DNA from: an uncultured Clostridia bacterium
Lineage (GTDB): Bacteria > Bacillota > Clostridia > Christensenellales > Borkfalkiaceae
Direction: 5' to 3'
Assembly: GCA_934271735.1 (NCBI GenBank)
Contig: CAKQSB010000010.1
Location: forward strand, 1 to 64,000
Length of the DNA stretch: 64,000 bases
Shown here: one piece after another, positions 35,002 to 42,386 of the stretch
How the letters are laid out: each line of letters opens with the position of its first letter
Position numbering within the stretch: the first letter of the stretch is position 1
Notes under the pieces: generated by a model
What the model was told of the DNA's origin: nothing
Database searches by the model: none
What the model saw: the letters and a program-made list of their open reading frames with translations, nothing else
Position numbers and translations under genes: made by a program

Positions 35002-35535
35002 ATGTTTTATATAAGCAAATACGATTCTCCTATAGGCGGAATAACTCTCGCAAGCAACGAAACCGAGCTTACGGGCGTATGGTTCGACAAACAGAAATTT
35101 TACGCCGATAATCTGCCGAAAGACTGCGAAGAAAAAGAACTTCCCGTCCTTGCGCAAACGAAAAAATGGCTTGATATCTATTTTTCGGGTAAAAACCCCG
35201 ATTTCACGCCGCCTATAGCAATGAACGGCATATCGCCCTTTCGCAAACGAGTTTGGGAAATTATGCTTACCATTCCTTACGGGCAAACGCTTACTTACGG
35301 CAAAATAGCAAAACAGATAGAAAAAGAAACGGGTAAAAGAGCTTCGTCTCAAGCCGTCGGCGGCGCGGTCGGACATAATTCCGTAGGCATAATCATTCCT
35401 TGCCACAGAGTTGTCGGAACGAACGGAAGCTTGACCGGTTATGCGGGCGGATTAGATAAAAAAATCGCCTTACTGAAACTCGAAGGCGCGGATATATCCC
35501 TGTTTACCGTTCCGTCCAAAGGAACTGCTTTATAA
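35002..35535 (+). CDS. ogt: Methylated-DNA-protein-cysteine methyltransferase
   Basis: A 177-residue suicide repair enzyme that takes the methyl group from O6-methylguanine. The active site PCHRVVG (Cys near residue 134) follows the DNA-binding helix-turn (GKIAKQIEKETGKRASSQAVGGAVGHN), and the C-terminal GYAGGLDKKIALLKLEG is also typical. No Shine-Dalgarno is visible before the ATG, and a 6-codon frame (ATG at 34994) overlaps it out of frame. It is monocistronic, with a strong terminator behind. Confidence 0.95.
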   Translation: MFYISKYDSPIGGITLASNETELTGVWFDKQKFYADNLPKDCEEKELPVLAQTKKWLDIYFSGKNPDFTPPIAMNGISPFRKRVWEIMLTIPYGQTLTYGKIAKQIEKETGKRASSQAVGGAVGHNSVGIIIPCHRVVGTNGSLTGYAGGLDKKIALLKLEGADISLFTVPSKGTAL

Positions 35536-35562
35536 AAAAACTTTATAACCAAATTATATTTA

Positions 35563-35597
35563 GAGCCGCGCGTTTCCGCGCGGCTCGATTGATTTTT
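35563..35597 (+). terminator. Terminator of ogt
   Basis: GAGCCGCGCG, TTTC, CGCGCGGCTC, then GATTGATTTTTT. Confidence 0.9.
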
Positions 35598-35622
35598 TAA
35601 TTATCCGTTGTCCGGACAAACG

Positions 35623-35772
35623 TTATACGATTTCCCGGACGAACGTCACCGCGTCGTTTACGTTGATTTCTTCCGGCTCGATATCGACGTTCGCAAAACA
35701 AGCTTCGGCTTTCATCATACGTCTGTTTTCGATTCGTCCGAAACGAGGATTTTCCCATTCCTTTATTTTCAT
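35623..35772 (-). CDS. Small unknown protein (49 residues) downstream of a lipoprotein
   Basis: An open frame of 49 codons begins MKIKEWENPRFGRIE and ends AVTFVREIV. GAGG lies six bases before this ATG, so I prefer it to an ATG four codons upstream (35784). It starts 17 bases after the stop of the lipoprotein gene on the same strand, so the two are probably co-transcribed. The composition is soluble, with a basic N-terminal half and an acidic C-terminal half; no motif is recognised. Confidence 0.5.
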   Translation of the reverse strand: MKIKEWENPRFGRIENRRMMKAEACFANVDIEPEEINVNDAVTFVREIV

Positions 35773-35788
35773 CGGCAACCTCATGCGG

Positions 35789-36232
35789 TTATCCGTTCAA
35801 TTTTTTATCGAGATCCGAGCCTTCCACGACATAACGCGTGCTTTTGGATGATACGACGTCTATCCCGCCGGAAGAGGTGTAGGCGCAGAAATCCTTTCCG
35901 AACGCCAACGGAAGAGTTGTTGCCGAAACTCCGTTTCCGTCGGTATTATCGTCGAAATATTCCACTTTTGTCTGGAACAGGTAAACCATACCGTCCGATG
36001 CGGTTTTCCAGACAAAATCGGCTCTCCCCGACCATACGCCGTAAGTGCTGGAATAATGCTCTTCATAATATCCCGTTCCGTCAGACGAAAACACGTAAAA
36101 ACCTCTGTTGTTCGCATATTTCTTGCCATACTGAACAGATACGTTATTTCCACTGCACCCCGCCGACAAAAATATCGTCAACATGGCGACGACCGAAGCG
36201 ATAACAACTTTTAAAATTCTTTTTTTATTCAT
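35789..36232 (-). CDS. Small lipoprotein of unknown function
   Basis: A 147-residue lipoprotein (lipobox LSAGC) with a compact beta-rich body (RGFYVFSSDGTGYYEEHY...FVWKTASDGMVYLF) that resembles small lipocalin/META-like envelope proteins by pattern only. A strong GGAGGTGG site sets the start at 36232; an upstream in-frame ATG (36286) has no site. Downstream lies the 49-residue small gene. Confidence 0.7.
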   Translation of the reverse strand: MNKKRILKVVIASVVAMLTIFLSAGCSGNNVSVQYGKKYANNRGFYVFSSDGTGYYEEHYSSTYGVWSGRADFVWKTASDGMVYLFQTKVEYFDDNTDGNGVSATTLPLAFGKDFCAYTSSGGIDVVSSKSTRYVVEGSDLDKKLNG

Positions 36233-36423
36233 TTTCCACCTCCGAATAATACTTATTATAAGCTCTGCCACGCAATTTGTCAACAAGTTTAAAACACAAA
36301 CTCGCCCGAATGTTTACATATATAATTTTTTTTGCTAAAAGTCTTTTTTTAAAAAACGGGTTAACCATCGTTTTCGCCATTTAAACCTTGCCGAAAATGT
36401 CAAAATAAACGCAAAAAATATGG

Positions 36424-36438
36424 CTATAAGTCGATTAA
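36424..36438 (-). repeat. Dispersed loop motif, copy 4
   Basis: CTATAAGTCGATTAA, an exact match to the family motif in reverse orientation, with AAAAT / ATTTT flanks. It lies in the 276-base gap between the lipoprotein and rbsK, where nothing else is seen. Confidence 0.75.
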
Positions 36439-36508
36439 ACGGCATTTTGGGGTTTGATTAGGCAATCACGCAGTCAAATCGAAAACGACGGATATTCCGG
36501 CTTATGTT

Positions 36509-37366
36509 TTAATAATCGATTACTTCTTCGTAAGAGGGAATCGATTGCTGCGCACCTTTTTTAGTGCAGGCGATCGTCGCGGCTTTACTTCCGAACAACG
36601 CCGCCTCTTCGATGCTTTTCCCTTTCGATAATTGCGCGGCAAGTCCGCCGCATAACGTATCGCCCGCGGCTGTCGTATCGACGGGCTGAATTTTCATACA
36701 AGGATATCTTTTTCTCCCATCTTTACCGATAATTTCGAACCCGTCTCCGCCGAGCGTTTTCAGAATAATTTCCGTCTTTTCAAGCAAAAAGTCTTCTCCG
36801 CCCAAAAGTTCGGTTTCGCTTTCGTTAGGGGTAATAAGATCGCAATAGCAAAGATAAGGAATTATCTCCTTATTAGCAGGTGCGGGATTTAAAATCGTAA
36901 ACATACCCTTTTCTTTAGCGTGTTTCAATCCGTACCCTATCACGTCTACGGGATTTTCAAGTTGAGTGAGATAAACATCTCCCTTTTTCGCGTTTTTCAA
37001 GAACTCGCGGATATCATTTTCGCTAAGCAAAGCGTTTGCGCCTTTGTCAAGAATGATCCGATTGTTTCCGTCCGTTATAACGATAACCGCAATCCCCGTC
37101 GACGCATCGTCGCATTTTTTAATATGCGAAACGTCTGCGCCCGCTTCGGATAAATTTTTGATAAGCCGCTCGCCAAACAAATCGTCTCCGACCGCGCCGC
37201 ACATCGCGACGTTTCCTCCGAGTTTTGCGGCTGCTATCGCCTGATTTGCGCCCTTACCTCCGCCGTTCGTAATAAAACCGCTTCCCGTAATCGTTTCGCC
37301 CGCTTTCGGCATATACGGACTTTCGATGCACAAGTCCATATTAAGACTTCCGACAACATATATCAT
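36509..37366 (-). CDS. rbsK: Ribokinase
   Basis: A 285-residue PfkB-family kinase that phosphorylates ribose at C5. It has the N-terminal VVGSLNMDL, the substrate-binding NGGGKGANQAIAAAKLGG, and the catalytic VDTTAAGDTLCGGLAA with the base Asp in the GD motif. A GGAGGAG site supports ATG at 37366; fifteen further codons upstream are in frame but lack a site. No ribose transporter is nearby. Confidence 0.92.
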   Translation of the reverse strand: MIYVVGSLNMDLCIESPYMPKAGETITGSGFITNGGGKGANQAIAAAKLGGNVAMCGAVGDDLFGERLIKNLSEAGADVSHIKKCDDASTGIAVIVITDGNNRIILDKGANALLSENDIREFLKNAKKGDVYLTQLENPVDVIGYGLKHAKEKGMFTILNPAPANKEIIPYLCYCDLITPNESETELLGGEDFLLEKTEIILKTLGGDGFEIIGKDGRKRYPCMKIQPVDTTAAGDTLCGGLAAQLSKGKSIEEAALFGSKAATIACTKKGAQQSIPSYEEVIDY

Positions 37367-37449
37367 TTTTCTTATCTCCTCCGTTTTCTCTTTATAATTC
37401 TCTGACGTCATTTTGTTTATTTATCGTTATTGCTATAAATTTTTATTCG

Positions 37450-37464
37450 TTAATCGACTTATAG
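37450..37464 (+). repeat. Dispersed loop motif, copy 5
   Basis: TTAATCGACTTATAG followed by GCTCACTTTT, almost the same extended form as copy 1. It lies upstream of rbsK. Confidence 0.75.
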
Positions 37465-37560
37465 GCTCACTTTTCTGCTTGCCAATGCAATCCGCATACC
37501 GCAATTTTCTAAAATTTAAACGCGGTTGCGCCGCGTACTCATCCTTTAAATTCCACTACG

Positions 37561-37583
37561 AAAAAAAACAGGCAATAGCCTGT
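37561..37583 (-). terminator. Terminator of tRNA-Ala
   Basis: On the minus strand ACAGGC-TATT-GCCTGT is followed by eight T's, 10 bases past the tRNA end. Confidence 0.9.
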
Positions 37584-37592
37584 CTTTCTTCG

Positions 37593-37668
37593 TGGTGGAG
37601 ATAAAGGGACTCGAACCCTCGGCCTATGCGTTGCGAACGCATCGCTCTACCAACTGAGCCATATCCCC
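37593..37668 (-). tRNA. tRNA-Ala (CGC)
   Basis: Cloverleaf with acceptor GGGGATA / TATCTCC including the G3:U70 pair that identifies tRNA-Ala, anticodon loop TTCGCAA (anticodon CGC), T-loop GGTTCGAGTCC and an encoded CCA end. Confidence 0.95.
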
Positions 37669-37757
37669 ATATATAAGAAACGATCGATTTTATCGGTTTC
37701 GTTTCTTTTTTTCGTTGCTCCGATTGTTTTGCCGAAGCCCCGTAATAAGCTGTTTTA

Positions 37758-38777
37758 TTAACAATATTCTCCGAATTCGAATACCGTCCCGGATGTAAAC
37801 GTTTCTCCCGCTTTCAATAAATCCGCGGTTTCGTTTCCCGTGTTCATAGAATTCGGATAACCTTGCGTTTCCAGGCACAGACCGCATCTTCTGCCGGAAA
37901 TTTCGCCGCCCGATACAAGCCTTCTCGTAAGGAAATTTCCGCTGTAAAGCTGAACGCACGGTCTGTCCGTGTAAGCTCGCATCCAAACGCCGCCCGTCAT
38001 TGTGGAAAGCTCTGCGAATTTGCGGAAACCCTCGCCGTTAATGACGAAATTATGGTCGTAACCGCCTGCGATTCTAAGCTGCTCGTTATCTTCGTCTATA
38101 TCCCGAAATACCGACTTCGCGCGGCGGAAATCCATAGGAGTTCCTTCGACAACCATCTTTTTACCCGTGGGTGTCATATTTGCGTCTATTTCCATAAACA
38201 AATCAGCGTCGAGCTTAAGATAATGCGTGTCGATAACGGGAGTATGAAGCAGATTGAAATAAACGTGATTTGTCAGATTGACGAAAGTATCTTTGTCGGT
38301 CGTAGCAAAGTACGCGACCTTAACGGACTTCCCGTCAATCGAAAATCTCGCCTTAACAGCTAAATTCCCCGGGAAACCTTCTTCCATATCGGAAGAAAAA
38401 TACTTCATTTCGACAAAATCTTCTCCGACGTCTATGTTATCGTCGACAGTCCAGACGGCTTTGTTAAAGCCGAATTTACCGCCGTGAAGACAATTAACGC
38501 CGTCGTTTTTGGAAAGTTTATATTTCTTGCCGCCAAGCGTGAACTCCGCGCCGCCGATACGTCCCGCGTATCTGCCGACCGTCGCGCCGAGATAACCGTC
38601 CTCCGATTCGTACTCTTCCAAAGTGTCGTAACCGAGAACCGTTTCGTTGCCTTTATATTTCAAAGATAAAATCGTCGCGCCGTAAGTTGAGACGGTGAAC
38701 TCTATAAACTCGTTTGACAAAACATAAGCGTAAACGGCTCTTCCGTCGTGAAGTTTACCGAACAATTTCTTATTCAT
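37758..38777 (-). CDS. galM: Aldose 1-epimerase (galactose mutarotase)
   Basis: A 339-residue enzyme interconverting alpha and beta aldohexoses. Signatures: GATVGRYAGRIGGAEF, VNLTNHVYFNL with the catalytic His, GGYDHNFV and the C-terminal GLCLETQGYPNSMN with the base Glu. AAGGAG precedes the ATG. It may be co-transcribed with the tRNA-Ala 90 bases downstream, since no separate tRNA promoter is clear. Confidence 0.93.
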   Translation of the reverse strand: MNKKLFGKLHDGRAVYAYVLSNEFIEFTVSTYGATILSLKYKGNETVLGYDTLEEYESEDGYLGATVGRYAGRIGGAEFTLGGKKYKLSKNDGVNCLHGGKFGFNKAVWTVDDNIDVGEDFVEMKYFSSDMEEGFPGNLAVKARFSIDGKSVKVAYFATTDKDTFVNLTNHVYFNLLHTPVIDTHYLKLDADLFMEIDANMTPTGKKMVVEGTPMDFRRAKSVFRDIDEDNEQLRIAGGYDHNFVINGEGFRKFAELSTMTGGVWMRAYTDRPCVQLYSGNFLTRRLVSGGEISGRRCGLCLETQGYPNSMNTGNETADLLKAGETFTSGTVFEFGEYC

Positions 38778-38806
38778 ACGTTTGCCGCTCCTTAGTCAAC
38801 ATATTT

Positions 38807-38835
38807 ATTTTACAACAGAAAAAAAATTTTGTAAA
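38807..38835 (-). promoter_or_regulatory. Promoter of galM
   Basis: TTTACA (38835-38830), a 17-base spacer and TAAAAT (38812-38807). Confidence 0.7.
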
Positions 38836-38853
38836 GGTTTTTAAAGCATTTTC

Positions 38854-38882
38854 TTGTTATTTTTTTTTAAATATGTTAAAAT
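38854..38882 (+). promoter_or_regulatory. Promoter of mgtE
   Basis: TTGTTA (38854-38859), a 17-base spacer and TAAAAT (38877-38882). The transcript leader is about 115 bases long. Confidence 0.7.
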
Positions 38883-38920
38883 GACACATATGATGGAAAA
38901 CGAATGAGATAAACGAGTAC

Positions 38921-38967
38921 CGCGCGTTACCCGGTTTCGGGCGGTTTTGTAACGATTCACACGCGCG
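38921..38967 (+). promoter_or_regulatory. Structured leader of mgtE
   Basis: CGTTAC (38925) pairs with GTAACG (38949-38954) around an inner CCCG-GTTT-CGGG hairpin, and CGCG / GCGCG can extend the base. It is too short for a full M-box magnesium riboswitch and no M-box core is seen. Its role is unknown. Confidence 0.4.
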
Positions 38968-39002
38968 ACTAATAAATATATAATAAAAAAAGGAGGTCGG
39001 AT

Positions 39003-40451
39003 ATGAGCGAAGAAATTAAAAATCAGGAACGCGAAGTTAATGACATACCGGAAAAAAGAGATTATGAAGAAGAGCTTCTGCAACTTCTTCAAAGCAACGA
39101 GCCTCCCGAACAATTAAAGCACGACCTCGGAACATACCACGAAAACGATATCGCGGCGGTTTTGCCAAAACTCACCAAGGAAGAGCGTTTAAGACTTTAT
39201 AAGGTTCTCGGCGTCGACACGGTTTCGGAAATATTCGCATACCTCGACGACGTCGAAGAATACATAGAAGAGCTTGACAGCGAAAAAGCGGCCGACATTA
39301 TCGAAAGTATGGACGCCGACGACGCAATCGACGTTCTTGACGAACTCGAGGACGATAAGAAAGAAGAGATAATGGGGCTTATGGAAAAAGAAGCCGCCAA
39401 AGACATTCAGCTTATCGATTCCTACGACGACGACCAGATCGGTAGCAAAATGACGACGAACTTCGTTGCGTTAAGCAAGGATTTCAGCGTTAAGCAGGCT
39501 ATGCGCACCGTTATAAAGGAAGCGGGCGAAAACGACAACATTTCCACCCTTTACGCGCTCAATGCGGACGGAACTTTTTACGGCGCGATAGACTTAAGCG
39601 ACCTTATCAGGGCGAGAGAGGGAACTCCTCTCGAGCCGATAATAACGACTTCCTACCCCTACGTTTACGCGAAAGAAACGATCGAGGAATGTATCGAGCA
39701 GTTAAAAGACTACTCCGAAGACTCTATCCCCGTTCTAAACGAAGAGAATAAGCTTATCGGCGTTATAACTTCGTCCGATATCGTCGAAGTCGTAGACGAA
39801 GAAGCGGGCGACGACTACGCGAAACTCGCAGGTTTAACCGAAGCCGAGGACGTGAACGAGCCTCTTTTGAAAAGTATTGCGAAAAGGCTTCCGTGGCTTT
39901 TAATTCTTCTGGGACTCGGACTTGTGGTTTCGAGCATAATAAGTCAGTTTCAGACAGCCGTTACGGCGGCGAATCTCGTTATTCTCTACTCTTTCCAGAG
40001 CTTGATTCTCGATATGAGCGGAAACACGGGAACGCAATCTCTGGCGGTTACGATAAGAGTTCTGAACGAAGACGCCGTTTCCGGAAAAGAAAAGTTTAAA
40101 TTTATACTGAAAGAAATGCGGATAGGTCTCACGAACGGACTTATAATAGGCACGCTTGCTTTTATTGCCGTAGGATTGTATCTCACGTTCATGCCGGGCG
40201 CGCTCGCCGCGACCGCTCCGAAATATTTCGGCTTCGAAGTTTCGGCGTGCATAGGAATATCGCTCGCCGCAGGCATGCTTATGGCAAGCCTTGACGGAAC
40301 GCTCGTTCCTATATGTTTCAAAAAAATCGGAATCGACCCCGCCGTCGCGTCCGGTCCGCTCATCACGACGCTTAACGATCTTATCGCCGTTTGCGTTTAC
40401 TACGGACTTTCTCTTCTCTTGTTCGTCGAAATCGGCTTATTCGCCATTTGA
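39003..40451 (+). CDS. mgtE: Magnesium channel MgtE
   Basis: A 482-residue Mg2+-gated channel. It has the acidic N-terminal superhelical domain (about 30-135), two CBS domains (about 140-265; VKQAMRTVI, VLNEENKLIGVITSSDIVEVV) and five membrane segments (about 290-480) with the pore phrase GNTGTQSLAVTIR. AAAGGAGG precedes the ATG. Gating by cytosolic magnesium is known for the family. Confidence 0.96.
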   Translation: MSEEIKNQEREVNDIPEKRDYEEELLQLLQSNEPPEQLKHDLGTYHENDIAAVLPKLTKEERLRLYKVLGVDTVSEIFAYLDDVEEYIEELDSEKAADIIESMDADDAIDVLDELEDDKKEEIMGLMEKEAAKDIQLIDSYDDDQIGSKMTTNFVALSKDFSVKQAMRTVIKEAGENDNISTLYALNADGTFYGAIDLSDLIRAREGTPLEPIITTSYPYVYAKETIEECIEQLKDYSEDSIPVLNEENKLIGVITSSDIVEVVDEEAGDDYAKLAGLTEAEDVNEPLLKSIAKRLPWLLILLGLGLVVSSIISQFQTAVTAANLVILYSFQSLILDMSGNTGTQSLAVTIRVLNEDAVSGKEKFKFILKEMRIGLTNGLIIGTLAFIAVGLYLTFMPGALAATAPKYFGFEVSACIGISLAAGMLMASLDGTLVPICFKKIGIDPAVASGPLITTLNDLIAVCVYYGLSLLLFVEIGLFAI

Positions 40452-40472
40452 TTTATTGGTTATTCAACAAAA

Positions 40473-40510
40473 AAAGTCCTCGTTAATCGACTTATACGAG
40501 GACTTTTATA
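40473..40510. terminator. mgtE terminator built on the dispersed hairpin
   Basis: AAAAGTCCTCG, the conserved loop TTAATCGACTTATA and CGAGGACTTTT: a perfect 11-bp stem with A/T ends and the family loop, 20 bases past the mgtE stop. It is the clearest member of the dispersed family. Confidence 0.9.
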
Positions 40511-40544
40511 CTTATACAAGAACTTTTATATTCTTTCGGTATAT

Positions 40545-40586
40545 AAAACGCTTGCCGCCGAAGGCATCGGAAACAAGCGTTTTTTG
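40545..40586. terminator. Second, bidirectional terminator
   Basis: AAAACGCTTG and CAAGCGTTTT around a GC-rich 17-base loop, with T-runs outward. It probably closes the leftward remnant gene that ends at 40602. Confidence 0.75.
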
Positions 40587-40601
40587 TTTTATCCGGGGTT
40601 T

Positions 40602-40997
40602 TTAATTTTCCTTTTTCTTCTTTGCGAGAACGAATGCGCCTGCAATCAGAAGAACTACGGCGGATACCGAAACGGTGTTTACCGCGCTTAAGCAACCTTT
40701 GTTCGTCGGGTCGGGTTTATCTTCGCCCGAGCCGCTTAAAGATTCTCCCGAACTTGCAGACCCGTCGGAACCGGAAGGTTCTTCGCTTTCCGAAGGCTTT
40801 TCGGACTCGCTTTCGCCCGAAGATTCGGCGGGAGTTTCGCCCTTCGTTACGGTCACTCTGATTGCGTACGATTCGCATTTATTGCCCGCGGCGACCGCGT
40901 TTATGAGCGTTTTTGTTTTTTCTTTGGTCTGAAAAAGAGAATACGCGTTTATGTTCACTCCCCAGAAATCAGCTGCGGAACAAATTTTTGCAAAATC
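40602..40997 (-). pseudogene. C-terminal remnant of an anchored surface protein
   Basis: About 132 codons are open, bounded upstream by an in-frame TAA (40998-41000). The frame reads like the end of a catalytic domain (AADFWGVNINAYSLFQ...YAIRVTV), then a Ser/Glu/Gly-rich stalk and a C-terminal anchor: TNKGCLSA, a hydrophobic helix and LAKKKKEN. There is no signal peptide and no ribosome binding site, so the 5' part of the gene is lost. The tail is the same type as at 9968 and 18721. Deletion next to the capsid cassette may be related. Confidence 0.7.
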
Positions 40998-41097
40998 TTA
41001 ATAAGATATCTGAAAAACGTTATTAAACGCCATATCTTTTCAGGAAAAAAATCTGCTATAATGTAAACAATGAATAATTTCCCCGGAGGAGAAAATT

Positions 41098-41283
41098 ATG
41101 AACGAAAATCAAAACGATTTTCTCGATTACGTTGTATATCGGATTTACCCCGCAGTTTTTACGACTCAAACGGCGACGGACGAATATCATCTTCACTCTA
41201 CGGATAAACAAAAAGGGCGACCCGAAGTTTTTACTCTTCGAGCCGCCTTTTATTTTTTTGTTTTATGTTGTTGTTGGCATTAA
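41098..41283 (+). CDS. Doubtful short ORF with a strong ribosome binding site
   Basis: CCGGAGGAG lies just before the ATG, and a TATAAT box (41055) lies about 40 bases upstream. But the last third of the 61-codon frame is the sequence of a hairpin (AAAAGGGCG...CGCCTTTT, 41212-41252) that looks like a terminator. The real product may be shorter, or this may be the head of a truncated gene joined to a terminator. Confidence 0.3.
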   Translation: MNENQNDFLDYVVYRIYPAVFTTQTATDEYHLHSTDKQKGRPEVFTLRAAFYFFVLCCCWH

Positions 41284-41293
41284 AAAACACCTG

Positions 41294-41330
41294 ATAATCG
41301 ACTTATAGACGCACATTATCGACTTGTAGC
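41294..41330 (+). repeat. Dispersed loop motif, tandem copy 6
   Basis: ATAATCGACTTATAG and, 23 bases on, a diverged second copy TTATCGACTTGTAG. It lies between the short ORF and the downstream end of the capsid cassette. Confidence 0.7.
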
Positions 41331-41381
41331 CGAATATTGTATACGTCAGACCGAAAACCGTCGTCCGCGCCGCAAAGCCTC

Positions 41382-42368
41382 TTACATATAACTGAGAAGA
41401 AGTTTGTAACCGTCCTCGTCGATATTCTCGACAATGAAGTCCTTGTCTTTTATAACCTCGTCCTTTCCTTTCGCGCCCATCTTTTTATAGTAAGAGAAAA
41501 GTTTTTTAAACTTCTCGCCATAATAGGCGGAATATTCGTCGGTAAGTTTTTCGTCGTACTTAACGCCGTTTTTCTCGCTCGCCGCAACCTGCTTGTCGTA
41601 AGCCTCTTTCTTTTTCCGGTTTCTCTGCTCGGTCTGTTCGCGTTCTTTTTCGCGAGCCGACGTGAGTTTGTCGATTTCGTTTTTAACCTTTTCGGCGGTT
41701 TCTTCGTCGAGATCCCTTATCGCATAATAAAGTTCCTCTTTCGTCGTTGCGATGTTGTTTCTTATTCTGTCTTTTTTGTTTTCCGCCGTTTCTTCGGCGT
41801 CGTTTTTGTCGTTTTCAAGCCCTTCCGCAAGCCCGCTCAGTTCCCCGTCTAAAATCGAAGATCTGGCGAGACCTCGTTTGACCGCCGAGTTTTTGACCTT
41901 TTCGAAATCGTCCGCGTAGTCGCTTTCGAGCTTATCGATTTTCTCGTTTTTTTCGTGTTCGGCGTCGCCTATCCCCGCGGCGAGCTTATCTATGGAGTTG
42001 TTCTTTTTTCTGACGAGCGATTCCTTTTCTCTTTCCGCGGCCGGAAGATATTTGTTTTCCGCGTCGCTTCTGATTTCTTCGTCCGTTTTTCCGTCGAAAA
42101 TTTCGGGTTCGTAATCCTTTATCGTAACGCCGCCGAACGTACGCTCGGTGATTTTTTCGTAATCCGATTTAAGGTCGTTAAGCTCGTTTTTCAGTTTTGT
42201 TTTCGCGTCCGTTTCGGTATTCGCCTTGTCGTTTACGCCGGAACCTTGAACTTTCTTTTTCTTATCCTTTGCGTAATCCTTCACGGCGGCTTCGAAATCT
42301 TTCGCGTAATTTTTATCGCCGTCCTCGTCGGGCATATAAATTCTTTGATAGTAATTCTTTTTTAACAT
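41382..42368 (-). CDS. Charged coiled-coil protein, last gene of the capsid cassette
   Basis: A 328-residue, highly charged protein (many Lys/Glu/Asp) with long predicted helices and no signal peptide. Phrases such as EKNEKIDKLESDYADDFEKVKNSAV and AEETAENKKDRIRNN are coiled-coil-like. It contains RGLARSSILDGELSGL, a Gly/Arg-containing break. It is 18 bases downstream of the beta-propeller-like gene, so it belongs to the same transcript. Podovirus-like loci often end with ejection or tail-needle proteins of such composition; that role here is only an inference. Confidence 0.6.
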   Translation of the reverse strand: MLKKNYYQRIYMPDEDGDKNYAKDFEAAVKDYAKDKKKKVQGSGVNDKANTETDAKTKLKNELNDLKSDYEKITERTFGGVTIKDYEPEIFDGKTDEEIRSDAENKYLPAAEREKESLVRKKNNSIDKLAAGIGDAEHEKNEKIDKLESDYADDFEKVKNSAVKRGLARSSILDGELSGLAEGLENDKNDAEETAENKKDRIRNNIATTKEELYYAIRDLDEETAEKVKNEIDKLTSAREKEREQTEQRNRKKKEAYDKQVAASEKNGVKYDEKLTDEYSAYYGEKFKKLFSYYKKMGAKGKDEVIKDKDFIVENIDEDGYKLLLSYM

Positions 42369-42386
42369 ACATTTCCTCCGAAATAT

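Noticed and set aside
38883..39002. M-box magnesium riboswitch before mgtE
   Set aside because: The leader is too short and its conserved core is not recognisable.
41955..42365. Plus-strand frames opposite the capsid cassette genes
   Set aside because: Antisense to tightly coupled leftward genes; no motif or initiation signal.
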